Source of the DNA: Bacteroidales bacterium | Lineage (GTDB): Bacteria; Bacteroidota; Bacteroidia; Bacteroidales; Marinilabiliaceae | DNA length: 64,000 nt | NCBI GenBank assembly: GCA_024401335.1 | Contig: JAKSLH010000008.1 | Span: 36,103-100,102 of the forward strand | Direction: 5' to 3' | In this document: one piece after another, positions 43,184-51,869 of the stretch | How the letters are laid out: every line of letters starts with the position of its first letter | How positions within the stretch are numbered: position 1 is the first letter of the stretch | The notes under the pieces: generated by a model | Databases searched by the model: none | Seen by the model: only the letters and a program-made list of their open reading frames with translations | Told to the model about the DNA's origin: nothing | Position numbers and translations under genes: made by a program

Positions 43184-45412
43184 TCACACCCTCATCCCTA
43201 CCAGCGTCACATCATCCGTCTGCACACATTCTCCCATCCACTCTTCCAACGCCTTGCCTATAGCCTCTTTCTGATTCTCTACAGGCTCCTTGCTTATCCT
43301 CAGCAATAGCTGCTTCAAGCCGGCCGACTTCATTCTCTTGCCATGTGGATGCTCTACGTCTATATCGCCAAACTGGTCCGCCAAGCCGTCCGAACACATA
43401 TATACCATGTCGCCTCTCTCCATCTTCATCTCGCCTCCCTCAAAGCTTATCTTGCTGCTCTTGTCGTCTCTGTCTCCTATGCTTCGCTTCGTGCCTTTTA
43501 TCTCTTTTATCTCTCCGTTCCTCACTACATACAGTGGTCTTCTCGCCAATGCATATCTCATCTCCATGCTCTTAGGGTTATAAGTCACAAATGCCATGTC
43601 CATGCCGTCATTTACGCTCTCGTCGTCTTTCTGGCTAAGGAATTCTATGGTCTGCGCATCTAGCACTTTCAACACTTCACTTGGCTCTATCTTGTCCACA
43701 TGCGAACATATCTCGTTCAATATCGTCGTGCCTATCATCGACATGAATGCACCCGGCACTCCATGTCCGGTGCAGTCAGCGCAGGCCAGCAGGATCTCGT
43801 CTCTGTGCTCTCGTGCCCAGTAGAAGTCTCCGCTCACTATGTCTCTCGGACTGAAGAATGCAAATAACCCTTCCAAGTCTTTGCCTTCACTCAGTTTCTC
43901 CACGTCTGGCAACATCGCGCTCTGTATCCTCTTAGCATAGTTTATGCTGGCAGTCATTTCTCTGTTGCTCTCGCTTATTATCTTGTTCTTCTCGTCTAGC
44001 TTCCCGTTTTGTATCGTTATCCTCTCGTTCTTCTCTCGCAATTCTCGCGTCTGCTTTTCTACCTCTCTTGCCAGTAGTTCGTTTTGTTCGCTCAGCATCT
44101 TACGCTTCTCTTTTTCGCTGTGTCTCTTCTGTCTCTGTATATACACTATACTACTAGCTATCAGCAAGATAGCTCCTATAGCTATAAACGCCAGCCTCCT
44201 GTTCTGCTTAATCTCGGCTTCCTGTGCCTCCATCTCGAGCTTGTCCATACCCATCAGGGTGCTTATCTCGTCAATGCTAGAGTTTCTCGTCTCTTGGGCT
44301 AGTGAATCGCCAAGCGTGAGCACCTCCTGCGCTATGTCATAGTCGCGCATGTAGTTTCTTCTCATGTGGTTGGCCTTGAGTTTTATCTTAAGCACTTCGA
44401 GCTCAGCTCCTGAATCATAGCCATGCAGATAATACGCAGCCGAATCTGCGTATGTGAAGGCTGAGTTATAGTCATTCCTTGCCATGCAGTAGCTAGCCAT
44501 CGTCGAATAGAAAGTTCCCGCCAGGTTGTCGTATGCCTGTTTTGTGACGTTAAGTATCTGCCTCATTGATGCCACATGCTCTTCTGCCTTGTCTAGTTCT
44601 CCCGTCGACGTGTAAATCTCCACGTATGCGTCGTGTATGTAAAACTCGTACATCATATAGTTCTCGTCGGCCGACAGGTCGTCGGTCTTGGTCTTCTTAT
44701 ATATCTGCATGTAGTCTTCGAACTCATGCGCATATCTGAGTTTTGTCTCGGAATCCCTTGTTTTCAGTGAAGCAAGCATTCGCCCGTCAAAAGCGTCTCG
44801 TCTCTCAGCCGCAAGCAACGTCGGCCATTTGTCTGTTATCTCTATGCATTCGTTGTAGTAGTCTATAGCCTTCTCATAATGACCCATGTAGCCCTCTGCC
44901 GTGCCAAGACACGACAGAGCGTTGAGTCTGTTCACTATCTTTGTCGGCATCCTCATCTGTCCGTTTCTGTTTGTGTCGGGTTCTTCTGTCTCATAGCCGT
45001 GGCTGTCGTCATACAGTTCCTGGGCTACATTCATTGACAGTTTATACTTCCCTTGATAGCTGTATGATTGTGAAAGTATGAATTTGATATAATAATAGGT
45101 GTTTTTGCTAGCAGTCTCTTTCATGCCGGCTTCGCTCACACTGTCGGCCAGTTCTTTTATCCTGTTGTGGTAGCCCAAGTTGATATAGCTGCCAGCCTTA
45201 AGCTGCAGGGCAGATGTCTCATACTTCCTTATGCCATATTTCTTGGATCCCTCTATCAGTTTGTCCAAGTATGCCAGTCCCTCATTGGTGCTGTAGTTGT
45301 AATAGGCTATTTTGTATAATGAGTCAAGATATGCTATCTGCTCCTTTGTCGCCTCTCCCCATGCTGTGGTGGCGACAAATAACAATATCAATATGTTAGT
45401 GATTCTTTTCAT
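43184..45412 (-). CDS. TPR sensor with PP2C/SpoIIE phosphatase domain
   Basis: Membrane protein of 742 residues: signal peptide (about 1-19), a periplasmic TPR region (about 25-395), one membrane helix (about 408-427), a coiled coil (about 430-490) and a cytoplasmic PP2C-type serine phosphatase domain. Metal-binding motifs are present: SGDFYW, ADCTGHGVPGAFMSMIG and SDGLADQFG, ending TDDVTLVGMRV. Such proteins commonly act on anti-anti-sigma factors in partner-switching systems; no such partner is encoded here. It reads in the same direction as the ATPase and kinase genes. Confidence 0.92.
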   Translation of the reverse strand: MKRITNILILLFVATTAWGEATKEQIAYLDSLYKIAYYNYSTNEGLAYLDKLIEGSKKYGIRKYETSALQLKAGSYINLGYHNRIKELADSVSEAGMKETASKNTYYYIKFILSQSYSYQGKYKLSMNVAQELYDDSHGYETEEPDTNRNGQMRMPTKIVNRLNALSCLGTAEGYMGHYEKAIDYYNECIEITDKWPTLLAAERRDAFDGRMLASLKTRDSETKLRYAHEFEDYMQIYKKTKTDDLSADENYMMYEFYIHDAYVEIYTSTGELDKAEEHVASMRQILNVTKQAYDNLAGTFYSTMASYCMARNDYNSAFTYADSAAYYLHGYDSGAELEVLKIKLKANHMRRNYMRDYDIAQEVLTLGDSLAQETRNSSIDEISTLMGMDKLEMEAQEAEIKQNRRLAFIAIGAILLIASSIVYIQRQKRHSEKEKRKMLSEQNELLAREVEKQTRELREKNERITIQNGKLDEKNKIISESNREMTASINYAKRIQSAMLPDVEKLSEGKDLEGLFAFFSPRDIVSGDFYWAREHRDEILLACADCTGHGVPGAFMSMIGTTILNEICSHVDKIEPSEVLKVLDAQTIEFLSQKDDESVNDGMDMAFVTYNPKSMEMRYALARRPLYVVRNGEIKEIKGTKRSIGDRDDKSSKISFEGGEMKMERGDMVYMCSDGLADQFGDIDVEHPHGKRMKSAGLKQLLLRISKEPVENQKEAIGKALEEWMGECVQTDDVTLVGMRV

Positions 45413-45527
45413 ACTTCTATTTTACGTTCCACATCCTCGTTTTGTTTCTTTATGCCAATAGGGGGGAGGATGGGGTTTGCCACCAGAATTATCGCTCCCG
45501 TTGCTATTTTTTGCAGAAAATGAATAT

Positions 45528-45950
45528 ATGTCGGCTATATCCAATATGCAAGGTTGGTCGTCCGTCGCCATAGGACGCATCGAGTTCAAGGAAGGCAATG
45601 CTATCATCGTCTTCAAGGATGAGACAGCCGGCACCGAAGACCTCGGCTCCATCTCGGCCATCAAGCGCATTTCATTTGGTAATGTCAGCGAAAACGACAT
45701 AGCCAAGGAAGAAGACACACCAACAGCCATTGCAACAGAGCGCAAGGTAAGCGTCAGCGCCTATCCAAACCCAACAGCCGACCATGTCCATATCAGCGGC
45801 ATGCAGGAGGGTCAGCAGGTACGTCTCTTTACGTCCGACGGCCGTCTGACACATGTCGGAACATCGGCAGATATCGACCTTTCAGGCATGTCATCGGGTG
45901 TTTATCTACTGCAGGTCGGCAAAGAGGTAATCAAGGTTATCAAGAAGTAA
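45528..45950 (+). CDS. Short protein with C-terminal type IX sorting domain, probably truncated
   Basis: About 140 residues from the ATG at 45528. The N-terminal part (IEFKEGNAIIVFKDETAG, then SAIKRISFGN) resembles the repeat unit that precedes sorting tails in Prevotella secreted proteins. The C-terminus is a type A sorting domain (VSAYPNPTADHVHISG to SSGVYLLQVGKEVIKVIKK). No signal peptide is present, although such tails are read only after Sec export. It is therefore probably the 3' remnant of a larger secreted-protein gene. Confidence 0.6.
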   Translation: MSAISNMQGWSSVAIGRIEFKEGNAIIVFKDETAGTEDLGSISAIKRISFGNVSENDIAKEEDTPTAIATERKVSVSAYPNPTADHVHISGMQEGQQVRLFTSDGRLTHVGTSADIDLSGMSSGVYLLQVGKEVIKVIKK

Positions 45951-45963
45951 AAGACCAATCGGT

Positions 45964-46044
45964 GTAGAGATGGTGTGTACACCGTCTTATGCGAAATGTG
46001 GTTGAAATCAATGATTTACAAGACGGTGTACACACCGTCTCTAC
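45964..46044. repeat. REPIN-like inverted pair of REP elements
   Basis: Two 25-bp elements in opposite orientation (45964-45988 and 46020-46044, one mismatch), 31 bp apart, between convergent genes. Each starts with the tetranucleotide GTAG and continues as a palindrome with arms AGAYGGTG and CACCGTCT around TGTA, the classic REP layout. A related single element lies at 63794-63819. Confidence 0.85.
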
Positions 46045-46100
46045 GGGGGGAACTCATTGCACCATATCTAACGGGATGCAGGGTGGCAGACAGTAAAAAA

Positions 46101-46769
46101 TCAATCAGCATTCAGCTTGATAGCCTCCTGTAACTGATTGCAGATAGCTTGCATGCCCTTGATGGATGGGTGACCATTCTGCTTCTCGATATCATGGAGC
46201 TCAATAAGCTGAACATTATAGTGGGCACATACCTCGCGTGTCGACTCATTGATAGCCTCTCTTAATTCTGAATTGAGAATAGCATAAACCTTAGCCTCAG
46301 GGTAGATGCTCTTCAGCTGATCAAGCAACTTGGCCAAGGCAGGTCTGTAGGCCTTGAGATCCTCAGCTGTCCAGTCGGCATACTTATACTCCCCTATAGG
46401 AGAGTTGGCCCACGCATCATTTGTTCCTCCAAAAAGGAAGATGATATCCGGAGTGCCAAGCATCTCTACTCGTGAAAGGAACGACATCTTGGTAGCGTCC
46501 ATTCCGCCATAGCCTGTGTTGCAAATGGTAGTGCCTCCCCATGAGTTGTTCTGTTCCAGCTGGTAGTTCATAGCCTGTATATACAGACTCCACCATGTCT
46601 GTGAAGCATCTACTACGTCGTTTTTGTCGTTAGGATAAAATGGCGCATACCCTTCTGGATTCTTGCCAGCGAATGTAGAATACGAGTCTCCAAGTATAGA
46701 AACTTTCTTCTGTGCACTTATCATGACAGTCATAACCATGAGAAGTGTCAAAGCGAATGATCTTTTCAT
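46101..46769 (-). CDS. SGNH/GDSL-family hydrolase, secreted
   Basis: About 222 residues from the ATG at 46769, which gives a clean signal peptide (MKRSFALTLLMVMTVMISAQ); the longer frame from 46832 runs into the divergent promoter region and is rejected. SGNH blocks: ILGDSYST (serine), FGGTNDAW (block III Asn) and NGHPSIKGM (catalytic His with preceding residues). Family members act as esterases or acetyl-xylan/polysaccharide esterases; the substrate cannot be told. It is divergent from the Ppx/GppA gene and convergent with the sorting-domain fragment. Confidence 0.88.
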   Translation of the reverse strand: MKRSFALTLLMVMTVMISAQKKVSILGDSYSTFAGKNPEGYAPFYPNDKNDVVDASQTWWSLYIQAMNYQLEQNNSWGGTTICNTGYGGMDATKMSFLSRVEMLGTPDIIFLFGGTNDAWANSPIGEYKYADWTAEDLKAYRPALAKLLDQLKSIYPEAKVYAILNSELREAINESTREVCAHYNVQLIELHDIEKQNGHPSIKGMQAICNQLQEAIKLNAD

Positions 46770-46853
46770 TTTATTATTGTTTTTGGTTTGTCGTCGCGAA
46801 AATAGTGTTTTTCTTTCTGTGTTATGACACAAATTTAATTAAAAACCATTTCT

Positions 46854-46861
46854 TATATTTG
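46854..46861 (+). promoter_or_regulatory. -7 box of the Ppx/GppA gene
   Basis: TATATTTG fits TAnnTTTG and lies 29 bases before the ATG at 46891. No good -33 box is visible. Confidence 0.55.
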
Positions 46862-46890
46862 CCGTATATAATAGAAACACAATTGTCTTT

Positions 46891-47802
46891 ATGGATCTCG
46901 TCCATTATGCGGCTATCGATATAGGCTCCAACGCAGTGCGTCTTGTCATCAAGCGACTCGATGATCCTTCTAACGGCTACTTCTCTAAGGTGGTCGTTCT
47001 CCGTGTGCCTCTGCGTCTGGGACAGGACGCCTTCACCATCGGCGAGATATCTGAAAAGAAGATCCATGATCTTAAGGAGCTGCTGCGTTCCTATGCCATT
47101 GTGATGAAGCTCTACGACGTCAAGAAGTCCAACTTCAGAGCCTGCGCCACTGCCGCCATGCGCGAAGCCCGCAACGCCGGCGATGTCGTTGATTATATAA
47201 GGCGAAAGATCGATATGGATATCGACATCATACCGGGCACTGAAGAGGCCGCTATCCTATGCGCTGCTCACATGTCACATTGCGACAGCCGCAATATGGT
47301 GTACGTAGATGTAGGCGGTGGCAGCACCGAGGTCAGTGTCATAGCCGACGGTGAAATGGTGTCAACTAAGTCGTACGCCATAGGCACTCTACGCATTCTC
47401 AACGACACCGTCGATATCCATGTCTGCGACGACCTCATCCACGACATGCAACTCATAGCTATTGACTACCCTCACTCTACCATCGTCGGTGCCGGTGGCA
47501 ACATAAGCAAGCTGTTCGACATAGCCGAAGAACGCGATGCCGAGAGGCAGCGCCTATCACCCGCTATGCTCCATAAACTCTATAACGAACTAGCGTCTAT
47601 GTCCATCGAGCAGCGTGTTGACCATTTCAAGCTCAAACCCGACAGGGCCGACGTCATCGTCCCTGCCGCTCACATATTCCTCACCATAGCCGACGCTCTC
47701 GGCGCCGTATCTATCGAGGTTCCTTCAGTTTGTCTCTCCGACGGCATAATAGAGGATATTTACAGAAAACAGCAGAACGGCACAGATAAGAAGTGGTTTT
47801 AG
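46891..47802 (+). CDS. Ppx/GppA-family exopolyphosphatase or guanosine pentaphosphate phosphatase
   Basis: Protein of 303 residues with the ASKHA fold: phosphate 1 loop AAIDIGSNAVRLVI, the ACATAAMREARN segment, and the phosphate 2 loop YVDVGGGSTEVS, followed by IVGAGGNISKLFD. The length of about 300 is that of the short form without the C-terminal HD domain. It cleaves terminal phosphate from polyphosphate and/or pppGpp in the cytoplasm; the sequence does not decide which. The amidase gene begins 35 bases after its stop. Confidence 0.93.
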   Translation: MDLVHYAAIDIGSNAVRLVIKRLDDPSNGYFSKVVVLRVPLRLGQDAFTIGEISEKKIHDLKELLRSYAIVMKLYDVKKSNFRACATAAMREARNAGDVVDYIRRKIDMDIDIIPGTEEAAILCAAHMSHCDSRNMVYVDVGGGSTEVSVIADGEMVSTKSYAIGTLRILNDTVDIHVCDDLIHDMQLIAIDYPHSTIVGAGGNISKLFDIAEERDAERQRLSPAMLHKLYNELASMSIEQRVDHFKLKPDRADVIVPAAHIFLTIADALGAVSIEVPSVCLSDGIIEDIYRKQQNGTDKKWF

Positions 47803-47813
47803 ATAAATTTTCT

Positions 47814-47821
47814 TATCTTTG
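47814..47821 (+). promoter_or_regulatory. -7 box of the amidase gene
   Basis: TATCTTTG fits TAnnTTTG and lies 16 bases before the ATG at 47838, implying a very short leader. The -33 region is not conserved. Confidence 0.5.
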
Positions 47822-47837
47822 CGTGGTTTTTGCAAAA

Positions 47838-48818
47838 ATGAGAATAAGAAACATCATCGTTCTATTGTTTATGTTTGTCTCCCCTGTGATAGCGTTCTCA
47901 CAGGATGACAACACAGTCTTCGGCACCCCTCTTCAGGGCGAAGGCATCGGCATGTTTCTCTCTCGCCACGGCCTAGACAACTCCTCTAAAGCTCAGTTCA
48001 TCGAGCTCAACAAGGCCAAGCTCGGCAAAGACAACTCCCTACTCCTTGGTGTCAAATACCGCATTCCCGACAAGCAACGTGACGACATTGTCGTTGAGCC
48101 CCTCTTCGGTGAAGCCAATAAGGTTGTCAAGGTAGAAAACCGCAAGCTCAAAGACTGTGTCTATTACCTTGTCAGCGGTCATGGCGGTCCCGACCCAGGC
48201 GCTATGGGCAAGCTCGCTGGCCACGACCTCTGCGAAGACGAATTTGCCTATGACATAATGCTCCGCCTCGCTCGCCAGCTCATGGCATGGGGTGCGACAG
48301 TCCATATAATCATACAGGACGCTGACGACGGCATACGTGACGATCCGTATCTCGCCTACGACAACCACGAGACATGCATGGGCGAGGCAATACCACTCGA
48401 CCAGATACAGCGACTCAAGCAACGCTGCGTCGCCATCAACAACCTCTTCGCCAAGGAACGTAGCAAATACTGCCGTGCCATATTTATGCACCTCGACAGT
48501 CGCAGCGTCAAGGAACGTATCGACATATTCCTCTACCACTACGCCAAGAGTCCTAAAGGCGAACGACTCGCCAATACCATGCGTAACAAGTTCGAGGCAA
48601 AATACAAGCAGCATCAGCCTAACCGCGGCTTCACAGGCACTGTGAGCGAACGACACCTCTACGTCCTTAAGGAGTCAAACCCGCCTGCCGTGTTCCTTGA
48701 GCTGGGCAACATACAGAACTCACAAGACCAGCAGCGATTCATCAAACCATCAAACCGTGAAGCCGTTGCCCAATGGATGGCCGAAGGCATCCTCGAAGAA
48801 TATCAGAAGCATCATTGA
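47838..48818 (+). CDS. N-acetylmuramoyl-L-alanine amidase with N-terminal LysM-like domain
   Basis: 326 residues from the ATG at 47838, which provides the signal peptide (MRIRNIIVLLFMFVSPVIAFS); the frame extends upstream into ppx but without a signal. A LysM-like segment (about 33-78) precedes an Amidase_3 domain. Zinc ligands are H115 in VSGHGGPDPG, a glutamate near 133-135 and the histidine of FMHLDSRS; the catalytic glutamate is in FLELGNIQN. It cleaves the amide between MurNAc and the peptide stem in the periplasm, probably in cell separation or wall turnover. Confidence 0.9.
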   Translation: MRIRNIIVLLFMFVSPVIAFSQDDNTVFGTPLQGEGIGMFLSRHGLDNSSKAQFIELNKAKLGKDNSLLLGVKYRIPDKQRDDIVVEPLFGEANKVVKVENRKLKDCVYYLVSGHGGPDPGAMGKLAGHDLCEDEFAYDIMLRLARQLMAWGATVHIIIQDADDGIRDDPYLAYDNHETCMGEAIPLDQIQRLKQRCVAINNLFAKERSKYCRAIFMHLDSRSVKERIDIFLYHYAKSPKGERLANTMRNKFEAKYKQHQPNRGFTGTVSERHLYVLKESNPPAVFLELGNIQNSQDQQRFIKPSNREAVAQWMAEGILEEYQKHH

Positions 48819-48907
48819 TGTGCTTAAGGCGTGATATTTAATTGTCTATAAGACTCTTCAATTCGAAAAATTGATTAATTTTATGCCAATTAAATAAAAC
48901 TCCGAAT

Positions 48908-50623
48908 ATGAATACTAAAAATCTATTCTCATCTGCTTGTCTCGCAGGTTTGTCTGTTCTCGCAGTCTCTTGCGCAACAGATAAGGGCTGGAGCCCATCA
49001 TCCACTAAAGTCATTGTCGATCAGTGCGGCTATCTGCCAGCCTACCCTAAAGTGGCATTTGTAACCGAAGCCGCCAACAACTTCGCTATCATCAACCAGA
49101 AAGGCGACAAGGTCTATGAGGGCAAGGTCGCAACAGCACAGTATTACGCTGAGGCCGACCAGAAATTCCGTCGCATCGACTTCTCTGACCTCAAGGAGAC
49201 AGGTGTATTCCAGGTCGTTGTTGACGACACATTGGCATCTCTGCCTTTCCCTATCAATCACTCAGTATATACTGACATTCTTGCTACATCAGCCCGAGCT
49301 TTCTACTACAACCGCTCTGGCATGGCTATCGACAGCATCTACGGTGGCAAGTGGGCGCGTCCTGCTGGTCATCCCGACACAACAGTCATGGTTCACTGGT
49401 CGGCAGCCTCTAAGGAACGTCCTGAAGGCACTGTGATATCATCTCCTCGCGGATGGTACGACGCAGGCGACTATAACAAATACATCGTCAACAGCGGTAT
49501 CACTACATATACTATGCTCCTCGCATGTACTCAGTATGCCAAGGTTACTGAAAAAGTCAACCTCAACATCCCTGAGAGCGGCAACTCCATCCCTGACCTC
49601 GTTGACGAGACACTCTACAACCTCCGATGGATGCTTACCATGCAGGATCCTAACGACGGTGGTGTTTATCATAAGCTCACAACCCTCAACTTCGAGGCAT
49701 TCATCATGCCTGACCAGTGCAAGCAGCAGCGCTATGTCGTTGCCAAGGGCACAGCTGCCACTCTCGACTTTGCCGCTGTGATGGCCTATGCAGCCCGTCA
49801 TATCGGTCAGTTCGGCCAGGAGAACGAACTCGCTCCTCTTGCCGACTCATGCCGTCAGGCGGCTATCTCAGCCTATGAATGGGCAATCAAGAATCCTGGC
49901 GTCGCATTCCGTAACCCTAAGGATGTCTCTACAGGTGAATATGGCGACGGCACATTCAACGACGAATGGTTCTGGGCATCTTCTGAGATGTATCTCATGA
50001 CAGGCGACGAGAAATATACTTCAATGTCTTCATGCAACGCCACCAACAAGATCAGCACACCTAACTGGGGCGACGTAGCTACTCTCGGCTACTACTCTCT
50101 GGCCCTCGATGGTAAGGATAACGTGAAGGAAGAGGCAGTCAAGGCTATTGTCGATTTCGCCGACGAACTGGTATCTCTCGACAAGACATCACCTATCGCC
50201 CTCTCTATGCAGACATACGAATGGGGCAGCAACTCTACAGTGGCCAACACCGGTGTCGCTAAGCTTATCGCTTATAAGCTCACAGGCAATAAGGAGTATT
50301 TCAACTCAGCCCTCGACGACCTCCACTATCTCCTCGGACGCAATCCGCTCAACCGCAGCTTCATCACAGGCGTAGGCGTATATCCTCCTATGGACATCCA
50401 CCATCGTCAGTCGGGTGCCGACGGCATCGTTGATCCTGTTCCAGGTTTCCTCTGTGGCGGACCAAACACTGTAGTACCTACCGACTGCGACCCTATAGTA
50501 CCTCGTAGCCAGTTCCCTGCACTCGCCTATTCCGACGTGCTCTGCAGCTACTCTACCAATGAGGTAGCCATCAACTGGAACGCGCCTCTCGTATTCCTCT
50601 TGTGGGGTGTTGAAAACTTATAG
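48908..50623 (+). CDS. GH9 lipoprotein, probable endo-glucanase
   Basis: Lipoprotein of 571 residues (lipobox C22). An N-terminal immunoglobulin-like CelD domain (about 32-118) precedes an (alpha/alpha)6 GH9 domain. Catalytic features: D185 and D188 in GWYDAGDYNKY (D188 as base), the PPMDIHHRQSGAD substrate motif, and the acid E552 in TNEVAINWNAPLVFLLWG. Likely substrates are cellulose, mixed-linkage glucan or xyloglucan. It is monocistronic in appearance and not part of a SusC/D operon here, although the DNA-coded lipobox suggests it acts at the cell surface or periplasm. Confidence 0.93.
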   Translation: MNTKNLFSSACLAGLSVLAVSCATDKGWSPSSTKVIVDQCGYLPAYPKVAFVTEAANNFAIINQKGDKVYEGKVATAQYYAEADQKFRRIDFSDLKETGVFQVVVDDTLASLPFPINHSVYTDILATSARAFYYNRSGMAIDSIYGGKWARPAGHPDTTVMVHWSAASKERPEGTVISSPRGWYDAGDYNKYIVNSGITTYTMLLACTQYAKVTEKVNLNIPESGNSIPDLVDETLYNLRWMLTMQDPNDGGVYHKLTTLNFEAFIMPDQCKQQRYVVAKGTAATLDFAAVMAYAARHIGQFGQENELAPLADSCRQAAISAYEWAIKNPGVAFRNPKDVSTGEYGDGTFNDEWFWASSEMYLMTGDEKYTSMSSCNATNKISTPNWGDVATLGYYSLALDGKDNVKEEAVKAIVDFADELVSLDKTSPIALSMQTYEWGSNSTVANTGVAKLIAYKLTGNKEYFNSALDDLHYLLGRNPLNRSFITGVGVYPPMDIHHRQSGADGIVDPVPGFLCGGPNTVVPTDCDPIVPRSQFPALAYSDVLCSYSTNEVAINWNAPLVFLLWGVENL

Positions 50624-50684
50624 CATTTTTGATAATTTAACCATAAAAAATATCAAAACTTGCTCTTAAGTTGAATACTATTCA

Positions 50685-50692
50685 TACATTTG
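50685..50692 (+). promoter_or_regulatory. -7 box of the RNA methyltransferase gene
   Basis: TACATTTG fits TAnnTTTG, 31 bases before the TTG start. The nearest -33 candidate (CTTG at 50659-50662) is 22 bases away. Confidence 0.55.
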
Positions 50693-50723
50693 TCGTCGCA
50701 ATTAAATAGTAAAGACTACAACA

Positions 50724-51860
50724 TTGAAACTCATCGTTAAGACTCTCTATGGTGCAGAGGAGCTGCTCAGCAAAGAGCTTGAGCAATTAGGAGCTACCAA
50801 CATCACTTCCCAGCGTCGCGCTGTCAACTGTGAAGCTGACAAACGAACTCTCTACAAGATTAACCTATGGAGCCGTTTCGCACTCCGCGTTCTCGTTCCT
50901 GTAGTGGAAGTGAAGGCACAGACACCTGAAGAATTTTATGCCGCTGTTTACGCCTATGATTGGCACAACGTCATCTCTCCAGACAAGTCTATCAAGTTCG
51001 ACCATATCTCGTTCTCATCTCTGTTTCCTGACTCTCAGTACCTCGCCTATAAGGCAAAGGACGCTGTTGTCGACAAGATCCGTGATAAGGTAGGAGCCCG
51101 CCCATTTGTCGAGTTCGACTATCCTGATATAATGCTCAATGTCCATGCTACAGACGATGTTATCAATGTATCTCTCGATGCTTCTGGACCTTCACTCAAC
51201 AAGCGTGGCTACCGACTCCTTACACAGGAGACTAGTGGTGAAGTGATAACTGCCGCTACCAACGAGGTGCTCGCTGCTGCTCTTGTAGAATTGTCTGGTT
51301 GGGACGCCGATTCCACTCTTATCGACCCTATGTGCGGTATGGGCACCATCTGCGTCGAGGCAGCAATGAAGGCTCGCAACATAGCTCCTAACCTCTATCG
51401 TAAAGAGGTGTTTGGATTTATGAACTGGCTCGATTTCGACGACAAGATGTGGAAGGAAATCAAGGAAGAAGCTAAACAGGTGCAGAACAAGTGCCGTCTC
51501 AATATCATCGGCTACGACATCAACACCGACGCTCTCGATATAGCTAAGCTAGCTACTCTCGAACTCGGTCTTAACCCTGATGTGCGTATCGTCCGCAAGA
51601 GCATCCGCGAACAGGAACGACTCACTGAAGATGGTATAATAATAACTGTTCCACCTTTCCGTCAGGAAGAGGGCAAGCGTGAACTCGATGATCTATATAA
51701 GGAGATAACTTACTTCCTTTCACGTAAGTATCCTGATCACGACGCTTGGATCTATAGCACTAACCTTAAGGCTCTTCGCGCTGTCGAATATCGTTCAGCC
51801 GTGAAATACCAGATCTACAACGGATCACAAGAGGGTAACTTCAACCTCTATCCGTTCTAG
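50724..51860 (+). CDS. THUMP-domain RNA methyltransferase-like protein with altered motif IV
   Basis: 378 residues, starting with TTG at 50724 because a stop codon lies seven codons upstream and no ATG occurs before the THUMP domain. N-terminal THUMP RNA-binding domain (about 5-155) and a Rossmann methyltransferase domain with the SAM site LIDPMCGMGTICVEAA and the acidic loop IIGYDINTDALDIAKLA. Relatives modify guanine N2 in rRNA or tRNA and need N-P-P-Y in motif IV. Here the sequence reads ITVPPFRQ, so the Asn is replaced by Val. It may be inactive or act on another target. Convergent with gluQ, 9 bases apart. Confidence 0.85.
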   Translation: MKLIVKTLYGAEELLSKELEQLGATNITSQRRAVNCEADKRTLYKINLWSRFALRVLVPVVEVKAQTPEEFYAAVYAYDWHNVISPDKSIKFDHISFSSLFPDSQYLAYKAKDAVVDKIRDKVGARPFVEFDYPDIMLNVHATDDVINVSLDASGPSLNKRGYRLLTQETSGEVITAATNEVLAAALVELSGWDADSTLIDPMCGMGTICVEAAMKARNIAPNLYRKEVFGFMNWLDFDDKMWKEIKEEAKQVQNKCRLNIIGYDINTDALDIAKLATLELGLNPDVRIVRKSIREQERLTEDGIIITVPPFRQEEGKRELDDLYKEITYFLSRKYPDHDAWIYSTNLKALRAVEYRSAVKYQIYNGSQEGNFNLYPF

Positions 51861-51869
51861 TACTCCCGA

